Made by a program: the position numbers and the translations under genes
Shown here: one piece after another, positions 1 to 6,181 of the stretch
How positions within the stretch are numbered: position 1 is the first letter of the stretch
How the letters are laid out: every line of letters begins with the position of its first letter
Notes under the pieces: generated by a model
What the model was told of the DNA's origin: nothing
The model's database searches: none
The model's input: only the letters and a program-made list of their open reading frames with translations
NCBI GenBank assembly: GCA_945882005.1
Contig: CAMCWG010000143.1
Location: 1-7,551 of the forward strand
DNA from: Bordetella parapertussis
Lineage (GTDB): Bacteria; Pseudomonadota; Gammaproteobacteria; Burkholderiales; Burkholderiaceae_B
Reading direction: 5' to 3'
DNA: 7,551 bases

Positions 1-1
1 A

Positions 2-67
2 GCCAAAGGGCGCGGTAACCAGATTGAAAAGCAGACCTGCCACATTACTGTGAAGGTCGGAGCCTAA
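2..67 (+). CDS. rplV: 50S ribosomal protein L22, C-terminal end (partial)
   Basis: This is the last 21 codons and the TAA stop of a gene that begins before the window. The translated tail starts AKGRGNQIEKQTCHITVKVG and matches the conserved C-terminal beta-hairpin end of L22 (the E. coli form has a similar KGRADRILKRTSHIT-like stretch). L22 is a 50S protein whose extended loop lines the peptide exit tunnel; that loop is not in the window. The position directly before rpsC is the standard S10 operon order (rplV-rpsC). The stop codon overlaps the Shine-Dalgarno sequence of rpsC, which suggests coupled translation. The identification is secure from sequence plus context even though only the tail is visible. 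Confidence 0.93.
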   Translation, partial: AKGRGNQIEKQTCHITVKVGA

Positions 68-76
68 GGAGTCACG

Positions 77-877
77 ATGGGTCAGAAAATACACCCGATT
101 GGGTTCCGCCTTGCGGTTACACGTAACTGGGGCTCAAAGTGGTATGCAGACGACAAAGATTTTGGTGGCATGCTTGCCTCCGACATCCGCGTACGTGAAT
201 ACCTCAAAAAGAAACTGAAGCAAGCGTCAGTTGGCCGCGTGGTCATCGAGCGCCCCGCTAAAAACGCACGTATTACGATTTACTCGGCTCGTCCAGGTAT
301 CGTGATCGGTAAGCGTGGCGAGGACATCGAAGGCCTGAAGGCAGACTTGCAGCGTTTGATGGGCGTGCCAGTGCACGTCAACATCGAAGAAGTTCGCAAG
401 CCTGAAATCGATGCGCAACTGATTGCTGATTCGATCTCGCAACAGCTCGAAAAGCGGATTATGTTCCGCCGCGCCATGAAGCGCGCCATGCAAAACGCCA
501 TGCGTCTCGGTGCCCAAGGCATCAAGATCATGAGTGCTGGCCGTCTGAATGGTATCGAGATTGCTCGTACAGAGTGGTATCGCGAAGGCCGTGTGCCATT
601 GCATACACTGCGTGCGAATATCGATTACGGCACCTCTGAAGCCCACACGACTTATGGCGTGATCGGCATCAAGGTTTGGGTCTACAAAGGCGATATGCTG
701 GCTAACGGCGAATTGCCTGTTGAAACCGCCGCACCTCGCGAAGAAGAGCGTCGTCCGCGTCGCGCCCCACGTGCTGACAAGCCCGAAGGTGCACGTCCGG
801 CCGGAGCCCGTCCCGCAGGTCGTGGTCGCGCACCGCGCAAGGCTGATGCCGCTGCGCCAGCGCCTGAAGGAGAATAA
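77..877 (+). CDS. rpsC: 30S ribosomal protein S3
   Basis: S3 sits at the mRNA entry side of the 30S head and, with S4 and S5, contributes to mRNA unwinding. The 266-residue product starts with the family hallmark [13 protein letters not shown] type 2 KH domain covers roughly residues 39-107, with the GxxG loop G78-K-R-G81. The C-terminal S3 domain (about 120-206) contains [19 protein letters not shown] and [11 protein letters not shown]. Arg131, Arg132 and Lys135 fall at the same positions as the residues linked to helicase activity in E. coli S3. The start is fixed by homology and by AAGGAG at 66-71, five bases upstream. The protein is about 30 residues longer than the E. coli form (233 aa) because of a low-complexity Arg/Pro/Ala/Glu tail from about residue 218, with two ARPAG units near 239-248. 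Such tails are common in betaproteobacterial S3. Confidence 0.98.
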   Translation: MGQKIHPIGFRLAVTRNWGSKWYADDKDFGGMLASDIRVREYLKKKLKQASVGRVVIERPAKNARITIYSARPGIVIGKRGEDIEGLKADLQRLMGVPVHVNIEEVRKPEIDAQLIADSISQQLEKRIMFRRAMKRAMQNAMRLGAQGIKIMSAGRLNGIEIARTEWYREGRVPLHTLRANIDYGTSEAHTTYGVIGIKVWVYKGDMLANGELPVETAAPREEERRPRRAPRADKPEGARPAGARPAGRGRAPRKADAAAPAPEGE

Positions 878-879
878 GC

Positions 880-1296
880 ATGCTGCAACCAGCACGCAGG
901 AAATATCGCAAAGAGCAGAAAGGCCGTAATACCGGCCTGGCTACGCGCGGCGCTAACGTTTCGTTTGGCGAGTACGGTCTTAAGGCAACCGGTCGCGGCC
1001 GCCTGACTGCTCGTCAAATCGAATCAGCCCGTCGTGCCATTAACCGTCACATTAAACGTGGTGGTCGTATCTGGATTCGTATCTTCCCCGACAAGCCAAT
1101 TTCACAAAAGCCTGCGGAAGTGCGGATGGGTAACGGTAAAGGTAACCCCGAGTACTGGGTTGCTGAAATTCAGCCCGGCAAAGTGTTGTACGAAATGGAA
1201 GGTGTGAGCGAAGAAATCGCGCGTGAGGCGTTCCGCCTCGCTGCTGCGAAATTGCCGATCGCAACCACATTCGTCGCGCGTCACATCGGTGCTTAA
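880..1296 (+). CDS. rplP: 50S ribosomal protein L16
   Basis: L16 binds 23S rRNA near the A-site tRNA elbow and is needed for late 50S assembly and peptidyl-transferase function. The 138-residue protein aligns along its whole length with the bacterial family: [11 protein letters not shown] at the N-terminus, then [16 protein letters not shown] (38-53), [21 protein letters not shown] (64-84) and [19 protein letters not shown]. Arg82 in the VRMGNGKG loop corresponds to E. coli Arg81, the residue hydroxylated by the oxygenase RoxA/YcfD; whether this organism has that enzyme cannot be seen here. The start lies two bases after the rpsC stop, with AAGGAG at 867-872 inside the end of rpsC, so translation is probably coupled. 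Confidence 0.98.
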   Translation: MLQPARRKYRKEQKGRNTGLATRGANVSFGEYGLKATGRGRLTARQIESARRAINRHIKRGGRIWIRIFPDKPISQKPAEVRMGNGKGNPEYWVAEIQPGKVLYEMEGVSEEIAREAFRLAAAKLPIATTFVARHIGA

Positions 1297-1305
1297 GGAA
1301 ACGAT

Positions 1306-1497
1306 ATGAAAGCAAGCGAACTTCGTGCAAAATCTGCTGCAGAACTTGGACAAGAACTTGAGAGCCTTTTGAAGGCGCAATTCGGTCTGCGTATGCAGCG
1401 AGCAACCCAACAGCTCACCAACCACAGTCAAATCAGCAAAGTACGTCGCGACATCGCTCGCGTTCGCACACTGATGACTGAGAAGGCGGGAAAATAA
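1306..1497 (+). CDS. rpmC: 50S ribosomal protein L29
   Basis: L29 is a small helical-hairpin protein at the peptide exit tunnel, next to L23, and forms part of the docking surface for trigger factor and SRP. The 63 residues have the family form: [14 protein letters not shown] at the start, a charged first helix, and the signature region around [17 protein letters not shown] at about 39-55. The length is normal (E. coli 63 aa). AAGGA at 1295-1299 overlaps the rplP stop and sets the start. The gene lies between rplP and rpsQ as expected. Confidence 0.97.
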   Translation: MKASELRAKSAAELGQELESLLKAQFGLRMQRATQQLTNHSQISKVRRDIARVRTLMTEKAGK

Positions 1498-1498
1498 T

Positions 1499-1777
1499 AT
1501 GACCACAGCTCAAACTACAAAACCTAAGCGTCAACGTACGCTGGTTGGTAAAGTCGTCAGCAACAAAATGGATAAAACCATTGTTGTGCTGGTCGAGCGT
1601 CGCGTTAAGCACCCAGTGCTTGGCAAGATCATCATGCGCTCTGCTAAATACAAAGCACATGACGAGACCAATCAGTTCAACGAAGGCGATACCGTTGAGA
1701 TTGCTGAAGGCCGTCCAATTTCGCGTTCCAAGTCCTGGACCGCAACGAAGTTGATCGAAGCCGCACGTGTGATCTAA
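1499..1777 (+). CDS. rpsQ: 30S ribosomal protein S17
   Basis: S17 is a primary 16S rRNA-binding protein with an OB fold that helps organise the 5' domain of the 30S subunit. The 92-residue product shows the expected core, [20 protein letters not shown] (15-34) and [26 protein letters not shown], with the family signature region at about 63-75. It is slightly longer than the E. coli protein (84 aa) at both ends. The ATG begins one base after the rpmC stop (TAATATG), and the only upstream purine-rich stretch, AGAAGGCGG at 1481-1489, lies inside rpmC. That weak site fits initiation by ribosomes finishing rpmC. It is the last S10 operon gene and is followed by a terminator rather than by rplN. 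Confidence 0.97.
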   Translation: MTTAQTTKPKRQRTLVGKVVSNKMDKTIVVLVERRVKHPVLGKIIMRSAKYKAHDETNQFNEGDTVEIAEGRPISRSKSWTATKLIEAARVI

Positions 1778-1781
1778 ACGC

Positions 1782-1802
1782 GTTTGCGCTCACTGCGCAA
1801 AC
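1782..1802 (+). terminator. Perfect inverted repeat just after rpsQ, hairpin without U-tract
   Basis: GTTTGCGC (1782-1789) and GCGCAAAC (1795-1802) are perfect reverse complements with a five-base loop TCACT. The stem starts four bases after the rpsQ stop codon. No T-run follows (next bases AACGGTTGTTG), so it is not a classic intrinsic terminator by itself. It could protect the S10 mRNA 3' end from exonucleases or help the stronger terminator downstream. A second, weak AACAA/TTGTT dyad (1800-1804 and 1808-1812) overlaps its 3' arm. The structure is seen in the sequence; its function is inferred. Confidence 0.5.
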
Positions 1803-1820
1803 AACGGTTGTTGTCAGACC

Positions 1821-1862
1821 AAACAAAAACGCTACGAATAAAATCGTCGCGTTTTTGTTTTT
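1821..1862. terminator. Intrinsic terminator between convergent rpsQ and the dehydrogenase gene, likely bidirectional
   Basis: AAACAAAAACGC (1821-1832) and GCGTTTTTGTTT (1849-1860) form a perfect 12-bp stem. After one mismatch, ACGA (1834-1837) pairs with TCGT (1844-1847) around the loop ATAAAA. On the + strand the 3' arm supplies a U-rich tract, TTTTTGTTTTT (1852-1862), which would stop S10 operon transcripts. Because the 5' arm is A-rich, the - strand reading also ends in a U-rich tract, so the same element can terminate transcripts of the convergent dehydrogenase gene, whose stop codon is about 58 bases away. The rest of 1861-1917 shows nothing recognisable. Confidence 0.85.
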
Positions 1863-1917
1863 AAAAACTCAGAGCAGGGCAACAAGATTTCTGTCTACCC
1901 CGCATCCGTGCGATGCT

Positions 1918-3345
1918 TTAGATGTGCGTTACAAATTTCGTAACGAGATAGCCATCAAAAGTTTCTGCGCCACCCTCACTACCGATGCCGCTATCCTTGA
2001 TTCCACCAAATGGTGTTTCAGGCAAAGCACTACCGAAGTGGTTGATGTTAACCATACCAGCCTCGATCGAGTTCGACACCTTCGTTGCAGTCTGCAATGA
2101 GTTCGTGAACACGTAGCTCGACAGACCAAAGGGCAAGCTATTGGCACGTGCAATGACCTCGTCGACGTCATCAAACGGCACAACCGGTGCGATAGGACCA
2201 AAAGGTTCTTCAGTCATCAGCATGGCGTCGTCTTTCAGACCTGTAATAACCGTTGGTGGAAAGAAGAAGCCTTTGCCTGATGGCGCGTCACCGCCGATCT
2301 CAATCTTTGCGCCACGCTTGCGTGCGTCTTCAACGAAACGTGCGATAGCTGGCACACGACGCTCGTGCGCAAGTGGCCCCATCTCAACACCGTCATCCAA
2401 GCCATTGCCGACCTTGACGCTCTTGAGAACATCTGTGAACTTCGCCAAGAACTTGTCGTAGGCTTTCTTCTGAACGTAGAAGCGTGTAGGTGACACACAA
2501 ACTTGACCAGCATTGCGAATCTTGAACTTAGCCAACATCGTTGCAGTACGATCGATGTCTGCATCGTCAAACACCAATACAGGTGAATGGCCACCTAACT
2601 CCATCGTGACGCGCTTCATGTGTGCGCCAGCTAAAGCAGCAAGCTGTTTGCCCACAGGAACCGAACCCGTGAAGGAGACCTTACGCGAGATAGGTGAGCG
2701 GATCAGGTAGTCAGACACTTTGGCAGGCTCGCCCCACACCAGGTTCAATACGCCTGGTGGCAGACCTGCATCATGGAACATCTGAGCAATCGCCATGACG
2801 GCGCTGGGTGAATCTTCTGGGCCCTTCAGAATGATTGTGCAACCGGCGCCGATCGCGGCACAAATCTTCCGGATCGCCTGGTTGTATGGGAAGTTCCAGG
2901 GTGTGAAGGCAACACAAACACCAATCGGTTCCTTGAGCACCAACTGACGCACGTCTGGGCTACGTGGAAGCACGACACGGCCATAGATGCGGCGACACTC
3001 TTCAGCATGCCAGTCACAATGGTCTGCGCAGCCTACAACCTCACCCAGCGCCTCAGCGAGCGGCTTACCCTGGTCCAGGGTCATGTTGCGAGCAATTTCC
3101 TTTGAGCGGTCACGCGTGAGCTGACCAACTTTGCGCAAAATGGCCGAGCGGTCCATCGGGGAGGACTTCTTCCAGGTCGCGAAGGCCTTCTCGGCCGCCT
3201 GCAGAGCCATGTCTAGGTCAGCATTGGACGCATGGGGCAGTTGGCCCAGAACTTCTTGGGTGGCAGGGTTAATGACGTCCTGCATCTTGCGGCCTTCGCC
3301 GGAGATAAACTGGCCGTTGATGTAAAGCGATAGTTTTTCGTACAT
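1918..3345 (-). CDS. NAD(P)-dependent aldehyde dehydrogenase, succinate-semialdehyde dehydrogenase type
   Basis: A complete 475-residue ALDH-superfamily enzyme, probably cytosolic, that would oxidise succinate semialdehyde (or a similar short acidic aldehyde) to the acid, as in 4-aminobutyrate breakdown. The oxyanion-hole Asn is in TPWNFP (N151). The cofactor loop is FTGSVPVG (G227-G232), the general base is Glu249 in MELGG, the nucleophile is Cys283 in GQVCVSP, and EEPFGP lies near 379-384. Arg159 and Arg277 (six before the Cys) match the arginines that hold the substrate carboxylate in human SSADH (R213, R334), which supports the assignment. Ser285 replaces the second Cys of the human redox switch. 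ILKGPEDSP (172-180) differs from the more common KPxExTP cofactor motif, so NAD versus NADP preference is uncertain. The start [13 protein letters not shown] was chosen because family similarity begins there; the frame is open 29 codons further upstream. The upstream ribosome site is weak (TGGAA). It lies opposite to and inside the S10/spc cluster. Confidence 0.88.
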   Translation of the reverse strand: MYEKLSLYINGQFISGEGRKMQDVINPATQEVLGQLPHASNADLDMALQAAEKAFATWKKSSPMDRSAILRKVGQLTRDRSKEIARNMTLDQGKPLAEALGEVVGCADHCDWHAEECRRIYGRVVLPRSPDVRQLVLKEPIGVCVAFTPWNFPYNQAIRKICAAIGAGCTIILKGPEDSPSAVMAIAQMFHDAGLPPGVLNLVWGEPAKVSDYLIRSPISRKVSFTGSVPVGKQLAALAGAHMKRVTMELGGHSPVLVFDDADIDRTATMLAKFKIRNAGQVCVSPTRFYVQKKAYDKFLAKFTDVLKSVKVGNGLDDGVEMGPLAHERRVPAIARFVEDARKRGAKIEIGGDAPSGKGFFFPPTVITGLKDDAMLMTEEPFGPIAPVVPFDDVDEVIARANSLPFGLSSYVFTNSLQTATKVSNSIEAGMVNINHFGSALPETPFGGIKDSGIGSEGGAETFDGYLVTKFVTHI

Positions 3346-3376
3346 ACTGGTTCCAATGGTTGCTTCCGATGTTGGT

Positions 3377-3407
3377 AATATGACACAAGTTGCGAAGACT
3401 TGCACAA
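3377..3407 (-). promoter_or_regulatory. Candidate promoter for the aldehyde dehydrogenase gene
   Basis: Read on the - strand, CATATT (3382-3377) is preceded by TGT, giving an extended -10 form (TGnCATATT, four of six matches to TATAAT). A possible -35, TTGTGC (3407-3402), lies 19 bases upstream, which is longer than ideal. Initiation would fall about 25 bases before the dehydrogenase ATG, giving a short leader. The match is moderate only. This site overlaps the -35 of the oppositely oriented spc promoter. Confidence 0.33.
3386..3402. repeat. Small dyad overlapping both candidate promoters
   Basis: CAAGT (3386-3390) and ACTTG (3398-3402) form an inverted repeat separated by seven bases. It lies between the -10 of the leftward candidate promoter and the -35 of the rightward one, a place where a dimeric regulator could affect both. 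Five-base arms are short enough to arise by chance in a control region of this size, so operator function is speculative. Confidence 0.25.
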
Positions 3408-3428
3408 AAAAAAATATCGGGATATACT
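3400..3428 (+). promoter_or_regulatory. Sigma-70-type promoter of the spc operon
   Basis: TTGCAC (3400-3405; first three bases match consensus) and TATACT (3423-3428; five of six) are separated by exactly 17 bases. The spacer contains a run of nine A (3406-3414). The predicted start is near 3435. The bases after the -10, GCACGGC (3429-3435), form a GC-rich discriminator of the kind found at stringently controlled rRNA and ribosomal-protein promoters. It is the best promoter match ahead of rplN, and one is needed because the terminator at 1821-1862 and the opposing dehydrogenase gene separate rplN from the S10 operon promoter. Confidence 0.62.
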
Positions 3429-3434
3429 GCACGG

Positions 3435-3640
3435 CTTTCCCGCATTTGTTGCGCGGTCAGGTCAAAAACCAGCAGGCGAGTAGCCAGGTTTAAAGCCCAA
3501 CAGCCGACAAAAGCAGAAAGATTGTTTAGCAGATTTCAACCCAGGGTGCCCTGTGGCACCTAACGGGACCAAAACTGACTGATTTGGCTGCAAGCTAAAA
3601 AGCAAGCAGGTGAGTTGGTTAAGTTGGAACAGGAAAAATC
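3435..3640 (+). promoter_or_regulatory. Long 5' leader of the spc operon mRNA with small hairpins
   Basis: About 205 bases separate the predicted start from the rplN ATG, with no ATG in between. Visible dyads are CGCA/TGCG (3441-3444 and 3450-3453), GGTGCC/GGCACC (3545-3550 and 3555-3560, loop CTGT) and TTTGGCT/AGCTAAA (3583-3589 and 3593-3599, one G-U pair, loop GCA). The last ends about 30 bases before the AGGA ribosome site at 3631-3634. No run of T follows any of them, so attenuation by an intrinsic terminator is not evident. I recognise no known ribosomal-protein leader motif. It may simply be an untranslated leader, or a site for feedback by a ribosomal protein. Confidence 0.4.
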
Positions 3641-4009
3641 ATGATCCAAATGCAGACCACGCTGGACGTGGCCGATAACACTGGTGCACGCTCTGTCATG
3701 TGCATCAAGGTGCTCGGCGGTTCCAAGCGCCGTTATGCCGCTATCGGCGACGTTATCAAAGTGACCGTCAAAGATGCAGCCCCTCGTGGCCGCGTCAAAA
3801 AAGGCGAGATCTACAACGCAGTCGTCGTTCGTACGGCAAAAGGCGTCCGTCGTAAAGACGGTTCGCTTATTCGTTTCGGTGGCAATGCTGCCGTTTTGCT
3901 CAACGCCAAGCTCGAGCCCATCGGCACGCGCATCTTCGGACCCGTCACCCGCGAACTGCGTGGCGAGAAGTTCATGAAGATCGTGTCTTTGGCGCCTGAA
4001 GTGCTGTAA
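3641..4009 (+). CDS. rplN: 50S ribosomal protein L14
   Basis: L14 is a five-stranded beta-barrel protein on the 50S subunit interface; it forms intersubunit bridges and is the target of the silencing factor RsfS. The 122 residues match the family throughout: [52 protein letters not shown] (37-56), [13 protein letters not shown] and [15 protein letters not shown] (93-107), ending in the typical SLAPEVL. One residue shorter than in E. coli, in the [10 protein letters not shown] loop. The start is set by homology and AGGA at 3631-3634; a second ATG at codon 4 is not favoured because the family begins MIQ. It is the first gene of the spc operon here, behind its own promoter and leader. Confidence 0.98.
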   Translation: MIQMQTTLDVADNTGARSVMCIKVLGGSKRRYAAIGDVIKVTVKDAAPRGRVKKGEIYNAVVVRTAKGVRRKDGSLIRFGGNAAVLLNAKLEPIGTRIFGPVTRELRGEKFMKIVSLAPEVL

Positions 4010-4018
4010 GGAGCCGAC

Positions 4019-4339
4019 ATGAACAAAATTCGCAAAGGCGACGAAGTTATCGTTTTGACGGGTCGTGACAAAAAGCGTCGCGGTACCGTGCTCGAGCGTG
4101 TCGATGCAGACCACGTGTTGGTCGAAGGCATCAACATGGTTAAAAAGCATGTGCGCCCCAACCCAATGCAAGGCACCACTGGCGGCATTATCGAAAAGAC
4201 AATGCCTATCCATATCTCGAACATCGCATTGTTCAACCCTGCCACTGGCAAGGGTGAGCGCGTCGGCATCAAAGAAGTCGACGGTCGTAAAGTTCGTGTT
4301 TATCGTTCCAGCGGCGAGCCCGTTGGCGCGAAAGCATAA
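4019..4339 (+). CDS. rplX: 50S ribosomal protein L24
   Basis: L24 is an early-binding 23S rRNA protein that starts 50S assembly and sits near the exit tunnel opening. The 106-residue product begins with a KOW motif, [20 protein letters not shown] extending to about residue 28, followed by the conserved [14 protein letters not shown] (37-49) and [20 protein letters not shown]. Length is normal. AAGGAG at 4008-4013 overlaps the rplN TAA stop and is five bases from the ATG, so the two genes are probably coupled. Confidence 0.98.
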   Translation: MNKIRKGDEVIVLTGRDKKRRGTVLERVDADHVLVEGINMVKKHVRPNPMQGTTGGIIEKTMPIHISNIALFNPATGKGERVGIKEVDGRKVRVYRSSGEPVGAKA

Positions 4340-4340
4340 G

Positions 4341-4372
4341 GGAGCTCAATATGTCACGTTTCCAAGAGCTCT
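4341..4372 (+). promoter_or_regulatory. Hairpin that can cover the rplE ribosome binding site
   Basis: The Shine-Dalgarno region of rplE reads AAGGGAG (4338-4344) and continues into GAGCTC (4342-4347). An identical, self-complementary GAGCTC lies at 4366-4371 in the first codons of rplE. Pairing GGAGCTC (4341-4347) with GAGCTCT (4366-4372) gives six perfect pairs plus one G-U, with the ATG (4351-4353) inside the 18-base loop. In E. coli, S8 represses spc translation by binding mRNA at the rplX-rplE junction and the start of rplE, so a structure here is in the right place. I cannot confirm that it resembles the 16S rRNA S8 site. Confidence 0.4.
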
Positions 4373-4890
4373 ACCAGCAAAAAATTGCACCGCAACTGCG
4401 TGAGCAGTTCGGATACGAAAGTGTGATGCAGGTACCACGCATCACTAAAGTCACGCTCAACATGGGTGTGTCTGAAGCTGTTGCTGACAAAAAAGTCATC
4501 GAGCACGCTGTATCAGACCTCACCAAGATCGCCGGCCAAAAGCCAGTTGTGACCAAGACCAAAAAGGCTATCGCAGGTTTCAAAATCCGCGAAGACTATC
4601 CAATTGGTTGCATGGTGACACTGCGTGGCCAGCGCATGTACGAATTCATCGACCGTCTCGTGTCCGTGGCTCTGCCACGTGTGCGTGACTTCCGCGGAAT
4701 TTCGGGTCGTGCGTTTGACGGTCGTGGCAACTACAACATCGGTGTGAAAGAGCAGATCATTTTCCCCGAAATTGAATACGACAAAATTGACGTGTTGCGT
4801 GGGATGAACATCAGCATCACCACCACCGCGAAGACCGACGAAGAAGCCAAAGCGCTGTTGACAGCCTTTAGCTTCCCGTTCCGCAACTAA
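4351..4890 (+). CDS. rplE: 50S ribosomal protein L5
   Basis: L5 binds 5S rRNA and helps build the central protuberance of the 50S subunit, contacting the P-site tRNA and S13. At 179 residues it has exactly the E. coli length. Recognisable stretches are [20 protein letters not shown] (20-39), the signature region [21 protein letters not shown] (56-76), [19 protein letters not shown] and [20 protein letters not shown] (112-131). The ribosome site GGGAG (4340-4344) begins at the base right after the rplX stop. In E. coli the start of this gene is the S8 translational control point for the operon; here a possible hairpin overlaps the site. Confidence 0.98.
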   Translation: MSRFQELYQQKIAPQLREQFGYESVMQVPRITKVTLNMGVSEAVADKKVIEHAVSDLTKIAGQKPVVTKTKKAIAGFKIREDYPIGCMVTLRGQRMYEFIDRLVSVALPRVRDFRGISGRAFDGRGNYNIGVKEQIIFPEIEYDKIDVLRGMNISITTTAKTDEEAKALLTAFSFPFRN

Positions 4891-4901
4891 GGGGCGCAGA
4901 C

Positions 4902-5207
4902 GTGGCTAAACTTTCAATGATCAATCGCGATGTAAAGCGCGTAAAAACAGCAGAGAAATTTGCTGCCAAGCGTGCTGCCCTCAAGGCAATCATCGAAGAT
5001 TCATCCAAGACCGACGAAGAGCGCTATGAGGCACGGCTCAAGATGCAGCAGCTGCCCCGTAACGCAAGTCCTATTCGCCAGCGTAACCGCTGCGCGATTA
5101 CGGGCCGCGCTCGCGGAGTATTCCGCAAGTTCGGACTTGGCCGCATGAAACTGCGCGAATTGGCCATGAAGGGTGAAATCCCCGGCATGACCAAAGCTAG
5201 CTGGTAG
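4902..5207 (+). CDS. rpsN: 30S ribosomal protein S14 (zinc-free long form), GTG start
   Basis: S14 is a late-assembling protein in the 30S head near the A site. The 101-residue protein is the long, zinc-independent type: it has one cysteine (Cys64) and no CxxC pairs, unlike the roughly 61-residue zinc-ribbon form. The signature [20 protein letters not shown] runs from 61 to 80 and the ending GMTKASW is typical. The start codon is GTG, supported by AAGGGG at 4889-4894, seven bases upstream, and by the family N-terminus MAKLSMI; the next in-frame ATG would remove conserved residues. It is the only non-ATG start among the genes here. The stop is TAG and contributes to the rpsH ribosome site. Confidence 0.97.
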   Translation: MAKLSMINRDVKRVKTAEKFAAKRAALKAIIEDSSKTDEERYEARLKMQQLPRNASPIRQRNRCAITGRARGVFRKFGLGRMKLRELAMKGEIPGMTKASW

Positions 5208-5218
5208 GAGAATAAAAC

Positions 5219-5614
5219 ATGAGCATGAGCGACCCAATCGCCGATATGCTGACTCGCATTCGTAATGCGCAGCAGGTAGATAAAACATCGGTGACCATGC
5301 CCTCCTCCAAGCTCAAGGCAGCTATTGCTGCCGTGCTTCAGGACGAAGGTTATGTCGACGGTTTCCAGATCAAGGGTACGGCCCAAAAGCCTGAACTCGA
5401 AATCACCCTTAAGTACTATGCTGGCCGTCCAGTGATCGAGCGCATCGAACGCGTCTCGCGCCCTGGCCTGCGTATCTACAAAGGTCACAGCAACATTCCT
5501 CAGGTTATGAACGGCCTGGGTGTCGCCATCGTCTCCACCTCGCGTGGCGTGATGACCGATCGCAAAGCGCGCGCCAATGGCGTGGGCGGCGAAGTGCTCT
5601 GCTACGTGGCTTAA
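5219..5614 (+). CDS. rpsH: 30S ribosomal protein S8
   Basis: S8 is a primary 16S rRNA-binding protein of the 30S platform and, in E. coli, the translational repressor of the spc operon. The 131 residues start [18 protein letters not shown] and carry [19 protein letters not shown] (27-45), [11 protein letters not shown] (77-87) and the C-terminal signature [20 protein letters not shown] (99-118), ending GGEVLCYVA. Length is close to E. coli (130 aa). TAGGAG at 5205-5210 includes the rpsN stop. The start with MSM is preferred over the second ATG because E. coli S8 also begins MSM. Confidence 0.98.
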   Translation: MSMSDPIADMLTRIRNAQQVDKTSVTMPSSKLKAAIAAVLQDEGYVDGFQIKGTAQKPELEITLKYYAGRPVIERIERVSRPGLRIYKGHSNIPQVMNGLGVAIVSTSRGVMTDRKARANGVGGEVLCYVA

Positions 5615-5626
5615 GGAGAGAACCTA

Positions 5627-6160
5627 ATGTCACGTATCGCAAAATATCCAGTCGAACTGCCTAAGGGCGTTGAGGCTTCGATCAAGTCCGATCTGATTAC
5701 CGTCAAAGGCCCTCTGGGCACCCTGACGCAGACACTGAATGGCGATGTCATCGTCAACGAAGACGCAGGTAAGCTGTCGTTTATCGTTGCAAATGATTCT
5801 CGCCAGGCCAAAGCAATGTCAGGCACCTTGCGTGCTCTGGTTGCCAACATGGTCACTGGTGTAAGCAAAGGCTTTGAGCGTAAGTTGACGCTTGTTGGCG
5901 TGGGTTACCGCGCCGCCGTGCAAGGCAACGCGATCAAATTGCAACTTGGTTTTTCGCACGATGTCGTGCATCCAATGCCTGAAGGCGTAAAAGCCGAATG
6001 CCCAACACAGACGGAAATCGTCCTGAAGGGTTCCAACAAGCAAGTTGTTGGTCAGGTGGCTGCAGAGCTTCGCGCATATCGTCCGCCAGAGCCTTACAAA
6101 GGCAAGGGCGTTCGTTATGTTGACGAGCACGTCATCATTAAAGAAACCAAGAAGAAATAA
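5627..6160 (+). CDS. rplF: 50S ribosomal protein L6
   Basis: L6 has two related alpha/beta domains and binds 23S rRNA near the sarcin-ricin loop and factor-binding centre. The 177-residue protein equals the usual length. Domain 1 covers about 1-82 ([23 protein letters not shown]) and domain 2 about 83-170 ([16 protein letters not shown] at 85-100, LGFSHDV). The family signature [16 protein letters not shown] lies at 152-167. AAGGAG at 5613-5618 overlaps the rpsH stop. The C-terminus ends in lysines, ETKKK, as in relatives. Confidence 0.98.
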   Translation: MSRIAKYPVELPKGVEASIKSDLITVKGPLGTLTQTLNGDVIVNEDAGKLSFIVANDSRQAKAMSGTLRALVANMVTGVSKGFERKLTLVGVGYRAAVQGNAIKLQLGFSHDVVHPMPEGVKAECPTQTEIVLKGSNKQVVGQVAAELRAYRPPEPYKGKGVRYVDEHVIIKETKKK

Positions 6161-6181
6161 TCGCGCAAACAAGGAAACATC

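Noticed and set aside
540..549. GCCGTCTGAA, identical to the 10-base Neisseria DNA uptake sequence.
   Set aside because: It is a single copy inside rpsC, encoding the conserved GRLNG stretch, with no partner copy or intergenic inverted pair. Chance within a conserved coding sequence is the simpler reading.
227..895. Long open frames on the - strand opposite rpsC, and similar ones opposite rplN-rplX, rplF and rplR.
   Set aside because: They lie wholly antisense to well-conserved ribosomal genes, have no recognisable domains and no good ribosome sites, and are expected from the codon usage of the real genes.
2141..2461. + strand 106-codon open frame inside the dehydrogenase gene.
   Set aside because: It is antisense to a complete enzyme with all catalytic residues intact, has low-complexity content and lacks a ribosome site.
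3346..3432. N-terminal extension of the dehydrogenase frame by 29 codons starting [10 protein letters not shown], which looks like a hydrophobic leader.
   Set aside because: ALDH similarity begins at [13 protein letters not shown], these enzymes are cytosolic, and the hydrophobic FFF stretch is just the A-run of the spc promoter spacer read in reverse. The region is better explained as control DNA.
3553..3582. Possible leader peptide starting at GTG (VAPNGTKTD) upstream of rplN.
   Set aside because: No Shine-Dalgarno sequence at suitable spacing, no ATG, no terminator/antiterminator pair behind it, and the GTG lies inside a hairpin loop and stem.
1778..3640. Mobile element or genomic island carrying the dehydrogenase.
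   Set aside because: No transposase, integrase, tRNA target, terminal inverted repeats or flanking direct repeats are visible, and base composition looks by eye like that of the neighbouring genes.
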